Shown here: piece by piece, positions 7,619-11,550 of the stretch
How the letters are laid out: each line of letters starts with the position of its first letter
Numbering within the stretch: the first letter of the stretch is position 1
Source: Salibacteraceae bacterium
GTDB taxonomy: Bacteria > Bacteroidota > Bacteroidia > Flavobacteriales_G > Salibacteraceae
Length of the DNA stretch: 11,550 nucleotides
Reading direction: 5' to 3'
Assembly: GCA_023262195.1 (NCBI GenBank)
Contig: JALRDM010000092.1
Span: 1 to 11,550 of the forward strand
Program-made: the position numbers and the translations under genes
The notes under the pieces: generated by a model
What the model saw: only the letters and a program-made list of their open reading frames with translations
Told to the model about the DNA's origin: nothing
Databases searched by the model: none

Positions 7619-8949
7619 TCTTGTTCTTTTGGGTCTAACGAAATCTTCACCTGCTTCACCCTGCGTTTATCCGCAGCTTCAATTGTAAATTGATAATTTT
7701 CAAACTTGATTTTTTCATTTTTCAATGGGATCTTACCACATAGCTCCAATATGAAACCAGCAATGGAGTCACTGTCACCTTTAGCTTGCTCAAACTTTTC
7801 ACCACTAATATCAAGAATGCGATACATATCAATGAGGGCTGTTTTTCCTTCAAATACGTAGTTGAATTCATCGAGCTTGGAGTAAACAATTTCGTCTTCA
7901 TCAAACTCATCACTTATTTCTCCAACGATCTCTTCAATAATGTCTTCAAGGGTAATTATTCCTGAAGTGCCACCGTATTCATCCACTACGATAGCCATAT
8001 GGTTTTTAGTTTCTTGAAACTCACGGAGTAGGTCGTCTAGCTTTTTGTTTTCCGTTACAAACACTCCTGGTCGAAGCAAACGTTTCCAATCAAATTCTGG
8101 TTTTTCATCAAGGTATGGCAACAAATCTTTTACATAAATCACACCAACCACATCATCAAAAGAACCCTTGTAAACAGGGATTCGAGAAAATCCAAAGTCC
8201 ATAATTTGCTTTTGAAGCGATGCGTAGTCCAACTCTTGGTCAAAACAGGCTACATCAACCCGAGGGGTCATAACTTGCCTCACTTCAGTAGTTCCAAACT
8301 TTACAATTCCGCTAAGGATGCGCTTTTCATCCTCTTGTGTATTCCCGTCACTAGTTAACTCAATGGCATGGGTTAACTCATCTGCGGTAACTTGATTATT
8401 ATTTGATTCTAGCTCCTTGGCACGGGCATTGATTTTGCGCGTTGAACTCACCATATACTTTGAAATGGGCCAAAAAAGCTGCCTCATAAAGGTGAGTGGA
8501 AGAGACATAACAAGGGCCAAATCTTTGGGTCTACGGGTGGCATAAACCTTAGGCGAAATCTCTCCAACGATAAGGATAATCAGGGTGACAATAATTACTT
8601 GAACCAAAAAAGCCAGGAGTACTTGATCGCCAAAATCAAACAGCGATTGCATTAGAAATGTCGACAGGATAATGATGGCCACATTGACTAAATTATTGCC
8701 AATTAAAATGGTGGCTAACAGAGCATTTGGTCTCGATAGTAAGTCCACAACGCGTTTTGATCTTCGGCTTTCTTCCGCTTCTAGATCATCTCTGTCTTGC
8801 GGAGACAATGAAAAAAAAGCTACTTCAGAACCACTAATAAGTGCTGAAAGAATCAATAGCACCAGCATAATGACAAGCTCTAAGACAATCCCAGTGGTAA
8901 CAGGCTGCAATATTTGAAGAAGCGAGATCGAAAGAGGGTCCGGGTCCAC
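7615..8949 (-). CDS. gldE: Gliding motility-associated protein GldE (CNNM/CorC-type membrane protein with CBS domains)
   Basis: This 444-residue membrane protein has an N-terminal DUF21/CNNM transmembrane domain (hydrophobic segments about 22-44, 75-100, 108-130 and 143-165), a CBS pair (about 225-345, starting at QVMTPR and including DEYGGTSGIITLEDIIEEI) and a C-terminal CorC_HlyC domain (about 355-440). The SGSE motif at 39-42 and GEISPK at 129-134 correspond to ion-site motifs of the CNNM/CorC magnesium transporters. Position directly before gldD and the MDPDP start identify it as GldE, which in Flavobacterium aids GldD function; a transport role is inference. The start is GTG at 8949, the only codon that gives the conserved N-terminus; the next Met is inside the first membrane segment. 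ssb ends 13 bases upstream. Confidence 0.92.
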   Translation of the reverse strand: MDPDPLSISLLQILQPVTTGIVLELVIMLVLLILSALISGSEVAFFSLSPQDRDDLEAEESRRSKRVVDLLSRPNALLATILIGNNLVNVAIIILSTFLMQSLFDFGDQVLLAFLVQVIIVTLIILIVGEISPKVYATRRPKDLALVMSLPLTFMRQLFWPISKYMVSSTRKINARAKELESNNNQVTADELTHAIELTSDGNTQEDEKRILSGIVKFGTTEVRQVMTPRVDVACFDQELDYASLQKQIMDFGFSRIPVYKGSFDDVVGVIYVKDLLPYLDEKPEFDWKRLLRPGVFVTENKKLDDLLREFQETKNHMAIVVDEYGGTSGIITLEDIIEEIVGEISDEFDEDEIVYSKLDEFNYVFEGKTALIDMYRILDISGEKFEQAKGDSDSIAGFILELCGKIPLKNEKIKFENYQFTIEAADKRRVKQVKISLDPKEQE

Positions 8950-8962
8950 GTAAAGTGATTAG

Positions 8963-9406
8963 TTAAAACGGAAGATCGTCAAACGACTCATCGTCTGATG
9001 AATCTGGAGAGAGATCAGCAGTAGGTTTAGCCGATGGTTTTGAAGGAGCAGAAGGCTGTGAGCTTCCTCCACCTTCATTGCGACTTCCAAGCATGGTCAT
9101 GTTGTCGCCTTCAATTTCAGTTACGTACCGAGTGTCACCATCTTTTTCGTAAGACCGAGTACGAAGTTTGCCTTCTACGTATACTTTATCTCCTTTTTTA
9201 AGATACTTCTCGGCCACATCGGCAAGTCCTCGCCACACATTTACACTGTGCCACTCAGTATTGGTAATCCGCTCACCTTCTTTATTGGTGTAAGACTCAG
9301 ATGTGGCTAATCTTAGACGAGCCACTTTTACCCCGTTTGGGATTACTTTAATTTCTGGGTCAGCGCCCAAGTTTCCTACTAGAATTACCTTATTAACTCC
9401 TGCCAT
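8963..9406 (-). CDS. ssb: Single-stranded DNA-binding protein
   Basis: SSB coats single-stranded DNA during replication, repair and recombination and recruits partner enzymes through its C-terminal tip. Residues about 3-107 form the OB fold (NKVILVGNLGADPEIK, then EWHSVNVWRGLADVAEKYLKKGDKVYVEGKL and the RYVTEIEGDNM strand). A Gly/Ser/Pro-rich disordered linker follows at about 108-138. The protein ends DDESFDDLPF, the acidic hydrophobic-tipped tail that binds repair and replication proteins. At 147 residues it is typical for Bacteroidota. The ATG at 9406 gives the standard MAGVNKVILVGN start. It lies between mutY (53 bases upstream) and gldE (13 bases downstream), with a strong promoter-like sequence in the gap after mutY. 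Confidence 0.96.
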   Translation of the reverse strand: MAGVNKVILVGNLGADPEIKVIPNGVKVARLRLATSESYTNKEGERITNTEWHSVNVWRGLADVAEKYLKKGDKVYVEGKLRTRSYEKDGDTRYVTEIEGDNMTMLGSRNEGGGSSQPSAPSKPSAKPTADLSPDSSDDESFDDLPF

Positions 9407-9426
9407 ATCTTACGTTTCAAGTAGAA

Positions 9427-9457
9427 CAAACCTACACGATTTTCGTGGGTGTGCAAA
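9427..9457 (-). promoter_or_regulatory. Bacteroidota-type promoter upstream of ssb
   Basis: On the minus strand TTTG (9457-9454) is followed by exactly 19 bases and TAGGTTTG (9434-9427), an excellent match to the TTTG-N19-TAnnTTTG primary promoter of Bacteroidota. The predicted transcript starts near 9421-9423, giving a leader of about 15 bases before the ssb ATG at 9406. It would let ssb, gldE and gldD be transcribed independently of mutY. The spacer contains a perfect inverted repeat, listed separately. Confidence 0.65.
9435..9447. repeat. Inverted repeat inside the ssb promoter spacer
   Basis: CACGA, three T, TCGTG form a perfect 5-bp inverted repeat that abuts the -7 box of the ssb promoter and lies 13-25 bases past the mutY stop. 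It could be an operator for a small regulator, or an RNA hairpin at the end of the mutY transcript. No long T-run follows it on the mutY sense strand, which argues against a classical intrinsic terminator. Confidence 0.4.
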
Positions 9458-9459
9458 GG

Positions 9460-10512
9460 TTATTTCTCTTTGGTTTTCAACCATTCGTGATTTTCAAGAA
9501 ATCGATCGATTAACCTAGGAAGGGCTACTTCCGCCAGTTTTTTGATGGGTACATTACGTAGGTCTTTTTCAATGTGATCCGCTTCAATGTGATAGAATAT
9601 GGCGTGTATGTTTTGATGTGACAATATGTGCTTTGGAGCTTCTGCTATACTCACTATTGACTTCAATCGCGCTTTGACCTCTTCTTGGAAAAAGTCGAGA
9701 GATAAAGTTGCTTTAGACTTTGTTTCAATCATTGGAAATTGCCATAAGCTCGCCCAGATTCCTTGATTATCACGTTTTTCAACTATGGTGCGATTGCCAG
9801 ATTGAACTACAGCAATGTGAAAATAACGATCTGTCTTTTTTGTCTTTTTTGTCTTTACGGGTAACCGTTCCGCCAAGCCCTGTTGGTATGCCAAGCAGTG
9901 CTCCTGAACAGGACAGGTAAGACATTGAGGATTCTTTGGCGTGCAGACCATAGCGCCAAAATCCATCATTGCTTGATTATGCTGAGAAGGCTTTTGATTC
10001 GATATTAAAAGGTCAGCATGCTCCTTAACCTCATTGGTAAAAGATGATGTATGTGTGGCTTCCGTGATTGAGAATAATCTGCTCACCACTCGATTCACAT
10101 TTCCATCGATGGCAGCCACCAGTTCTTCCGAAGAGATGGAAGCAATTGCGGCTGCAGTGTATTTGCCAATACCCTTGAGCATAATCAACTCATTGTATGT
10201 TCTGGGGAATGAACCGTTCATTTTATCCATGACGGTCTTTGCAGTGTGATGGAGATTACGCGCTCGTGAATAATAGCCTAGGCCTTGCCACAGCTTCAGA
10301 ACTTCATCTTCTTTGGCTTTAGCTAGATCGCTTACCATTGGATACTCCTCTGCAAACCGCAAATAATAAGGGGTGCCTTGCTCCACTCTAGTTTGCTGCA
10401 TTATAATCTCTGATAACCAAATTAAGTATGGGTCATTGGTTCCACGCCAGGCAAGTTGACGACCATTGGTTGAATACCATTGGTTGATTTTATCGCTTAT
10501 GAGAAGATGCAA
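9460..10512 (-). CDS. mutY: A/G-specific adenine glycosylase MutY
   Basis: MutY removes adenine mispaired with 8-oxoguanine in base-excision repair. The 350 residues show the catalytic Glu35 in SEIIMQQTRV, a helix-hairpin-helix LKGIGKYTAAAIA at 112-124, catalytic Asp136 in AAIDGNVNRV, and the iron-sulfur ligands C190-x6-C197-x2-C200-x5-C206. The C-terminal NUDIX-like domain for 8-oxoG recognition follows, with a HILSHQNIHA loop in the position of the FSH motif. All key residues are present. The linker contains a K-T-K repeat coded by a 9-base tandem repeat. The start is unusual: there is no ATG before residue 38, and a TGA lies two codons upstream of the TTG at 10512, so TTG is the best start. 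It is first of the mutY, ssb, gldE, gldD group and divergent from the HU gene. Confidence 0.93.
   Translation of the reverse strand: MHLLISDKINQWYSTNGRQLAWRGTNDPYLIWLSEIIMQQTRVEQGTPYYLRFAEEYPMVSDLAKAKEDEVLKLWQGLGYYSRARNLHHTAKTVMDKMNGSFPRTYNELIMLKGIGKYTAAAIASISSEELVAAIDGNVNRVVSRLFSITEATHTSSFTNEVKEHADLLISNQKPSQHNQAMMDFGAMVCTPKNPQCLTCPVQEHCLAYQQGLAERLPVKTKKTKKTDRYFHIAVVQSGNRTIVEKRDNQGIWASLWQFPMIETKSKATLSLDFFQEEVKARLKSIVSIAEAPKHILSHQNIHAIFYHIEADHIEKDLRNVPIKKLAEVALPRLIDRFLENHEWLKTKEK
9833..9859 (-). repeat. In-frame 9-base tandem repeat in the mutY linker
   Basis: Three consecutive copies of a 9-base unit (plus strand GTCTTTTTT twice, then the degenerate GTCTTTACG) encode the KTKKTKKTD linker between the catalytic and C-terminal domains of MutY. 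Each of the two perfect copies holds a six-base homopolymer, so copy-number change by multiples of nine would keep the frame while homopolymer slips would not. Confidence 0.7.
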
Positions 10513-10553
10513 TCGTCACTGTTTTGAGACGCTGAAAATACTTGGACCTGTGG

Positions 10554-10584
10554 TTTTCAATGTGTTGAAACAATTTTATATTTG
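10554..10584 (+). promoter_or_regulatory. Promoter of the HU-family gene
   Basis: TATATTTG at 10577-10584 matches the Bacteroidota -7 consensus TAnnTTTG exactly. TTTT at 10554-10557, 19 bases upstream, is a one-mismatch -33 element. The expected start is near 10588-10590, leaving an untranslated leader of about 60 bases that begins with a small hairpin. The site lies in the 137-base divergent gap between mutY and the HU gene. Confidence 0.6.
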
Positions 10585-10588
10585 CAGC

Positions 10589-10601
10589 CCGATTTTTTCG
10601 G
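10589..10601 (+). other. Small stem-loop at the predicted 5' end of the HU mRNA
   Basis: CCGA, five T, TCGG can form a 4-bp stem that starts at the predicted transcription start. It is too short and too early to be a terminator for an upstream gene, since the neighbour mutY is divergent. It may be a 5' stabilising hairpin or chance. Confidence 0.3.
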
Positions 10602-10649
10602 ACTAAGAAATATACTGAATATCAAAAGTTTATACCTTAAAAAAATATT

Positions 10650-10940
10650 ATGACGAAGGCGGAAATAGTAAATGAGATAGTAGAGAAAACAGGATTAGAG
10701 AAGACGGAAGTACTTACCACCATTGAAGCGTTTATGGACAGCGTCAAAGAAAACCTAGCGAAAAACGAAAACGTTTACATGCGAGGTTTTGGAAGCTTCG
10801 TGGTTAAGCACAGAGCAGAGAAAACTGGTCGTAACATCTCCAAAAACACCACCATTGTCATTCCAGCGCACAATATTCCAGCCTTCAAACCTGCCCAAAC
10901 ATTTGTGGATAAGGTGAAGAATAACGTGAAATCTAAATAA
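10650..10940 (+). CDS. HU-family DNA-binding protein
   Basis: This 96-residue nucleoid protein bends and compacts DNA as a dimer. It has the HU/IHF fold: helices in residues 1-38 (MTKAEIVNEIVEKTGLEK), the conserved GFGSF at 46-50, then the DNA-gripping arm with GRNISKNTTIVIPAHNIPAFKPA, whose proline lies in the usual IPA position. The GRNISKNTTI arm is typical of the Bacteroidota HU form. The ATG at 10650 is preceded by an A/T-rich stretch with no Shine-Dalgarno site, as is normal for this phylum. The TPR gene starts five bases after its stop, so they probably share the promoter at 10554-10584. HU and IHF subunits are hard to separate by sequence alone, so no symbol is given. Confidence 0.95.
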   Translation: MTKAEIVNEIVEKTGLEKTEVLTTIEAFMDSVKENLAKNENVYMRGFGSFVVKHRAEKTGRNISKNTTIVIPAHNIPAFKPAQTFVDKVKNNVKSK

Positions 10941-10945
10941 CTGAA

Positions 10946-11434
10946 ATGCACCTAAAGCGCGGCCATTGGGTGCTTTTGTCCTTAACTGGACTAGTCATCG
11001 TTCTTTTAATTCTTGCCCCAAACACCCCGCTTACCTCATCTTTAGATGATCGTAAAAGTGACATGGGAAATCCACCTACGGTTGAGAATGATATTGACTC
11101 AGCCTTGGCCATGATCCAGAGTGAGGCTCCCATGCAGGGAATTCTTTTTTTGCGATCTATCGCGGAGGAGCATCCTGAAAACTTTAGGGCTCAGTATCAC
11201 TTGGGAAGATTTTCAGTGCAGACAGGGCAATGGGAAAAGGTAATTGATCGGTTCACAGCAGTGCAGAGTATAGATCCAAATTTTGTGGAGTCATACTTCT
11301 GGATTGGGTCAGCCCATTTTAACCTTGGGCAAAAAGAGTTAGCAAAGGCCAGCTTGAAGCGATTCGTGGAAAGTGAAAAAGATAATATTCAGCTAATAAC
11401 AGAAGCTGAAACAATGTTGAATCAAATTAAATAA
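10946..11434 (+). CDS. Membrane-anchored TPR-repeat protein
   Basis: The 162 residues begin with a short basic N-terminus (MHLKRGHW) and one hydrophobic segment at about 8-24, predicted as a signal anchor because no clear cleavage site follows. After a polar linker (25-45) come helical repeats with TPR character at about 80-113 (ending in DPNF) and 114-147 (including GSAHFNLGQKELAKASL), plus a less clear helical pair at 46-79. TPR proteins act as protein-binding scaffolds; the partner here is unknown. The TPR part would face the periplasm under the positive-inside rule. It starts five bases after the HU stop and ends six bases before the tiny basic protein gene, so the three probably form one operon. 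No specific family name is recognised. Confidence 0.85.
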   Translation: MHLKRGHWVLLSLTGLVIVLLILAPNTPLTSSLDDRKSDMGNPPTVENDIDSALAMIQSEAPMQGILFLRSIAEEHPENFRAQYHLGRFSVQTGQWEKVIDRFTAVQSIDPNFVESYFWIGSAHFNLGQKELAKASLKRFVESEKDNIQLITEAETMLNQIK

Positions 11435-11440
11435 AACATT

Positions 11441-11533
11441 ATGCCAAGCGGTAAAAAAAGAAAGCGTCACAAGATGGCGACACACAAGCGTAAGAAGCGT
11501 TTAAGAAAGAATAGACACAAAAAGAAGAAGTAA
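11441..11533 (+). CDS. 30-residue Lys/Arg/His-rich protein, COX24/mS38/bS22-like candidate ribosomal protein
   Basis: This very short gene is easily missed. It encodes 30 residues starting MPSGKKRKRHKMATHKRKK and ending in four lysines; 20 of the 30 are Lys, Arg or His. The spacing of basic residues around an HKMATHKRKKRLRK core resembles the AURKAIP1/COX24 C-terminal domain, whose members include mitochondrial mS38 and actinobacterial bS22, small proteins buried in small-subunit rRNA. By that analogy this is probably a ribosomal protein of Bacteroidota; the assignment is recalled similarity, not a search result. It follows the TPR gene by six bases with ATG at 11441 and TAA at 11531-11533, and 17 bases remain to the window end. 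A chance open frame is unlikely given its composition and operon position. Confidence 0.75.
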   Translation: MPSGKKRKRHKMATHKRKKRLRKNRHKKKK

Positions 11534-11550
11534 GCTTCTAAACCAGCCCC

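Noticed and set aside
1..11550. Mobile elements, CRISPR arrays, tRNA or rRNA genes, defence systems
   Set aside because: No transposase, integrase, spaced direct repeats, tRNA-like folds or rRNA stretches were seen; every long stretch is explained by housekeeping or envelope genes.

Overview
This window looks like chromosomal DNA of a gliding-type member of the Bacteroidota, probably a marine member of the Flavobacteriales. The evidence is gliding lipoprotein GldD next to GldE, an N-terminal fragment of a PorV/PorQ-family outer-membrane protein, a DUF5686 outer-membrane protein, promoter-like elements of the Bacteroidota type (TTTG-N19-TAnnTTTG), and starts with A/T-rich upstream sequence and no clear Shine-Dalgarno site. 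It is a densely packed housekeeping and envelope region. I see no insertion sequences, prophage genes, tRNA, rRNA or CRISPR, and no gene-free stretch longer than about 140 bases.

Layout. (1) Bases 1-313, minus: start of a PorV/PorQ-like protein that runs off the left edge. (2) 431-1556, plus: pssA (phosphatidylserine synthase) and purS (purine synthesis), one base apart. (3) 5611 down to 1532, minus: a tight envelope operon of tatC, a DUF5686 outer-membrane protein and lptB, joined by a GTGA start/stop overlap and a one-base gap. (4) 5746-7074, plus: a small predicted secreted protein of unknown function, then ctaA/COX15 (heme A synthase). (5) 10512 down to 7031, minus: mutY, ssb, gldE and gldD, combining base-excision repair, single-strand binding and gliding motility. 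A good promoter-like sequence lies just upstream of ssb. (6) 10650-11533, plus: an HU-family protein, a membrane-anchored TPR protein, and a 30-residue Lys/Arg/His-rich protein resembling the COX24/mS38/bS22 class of tiny ribosomal proteins.

How the genes work together. LptB, TatC, PssA, DUF5686, the PorV-like protein, GldD and GldE all serve the cell envelope: lipopolysaccharide export, folded-protein export, phospholipid synthesis, and gliding/type IX secretion. CtaA serves aerobic respiration. PurS, MutY, SSB, HU and the tiny basic protein serve nucleotide, DNA and probably ribosome functions. Two convergent gene pairs overlap at their 3' ends (purS/lptB by 25 bases, ctaA/gldD by 44 bases). 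Three genes need GTG or TTG starts and a fourth probably uses GTG.

No clearly new multi-gene system is visible. The most interesting items are the 30-residue basic protein, the small secreted protein whose GTG start lies where its promoter predicts the transcript to begin, and the inverted repeat inside the ssb promoter.
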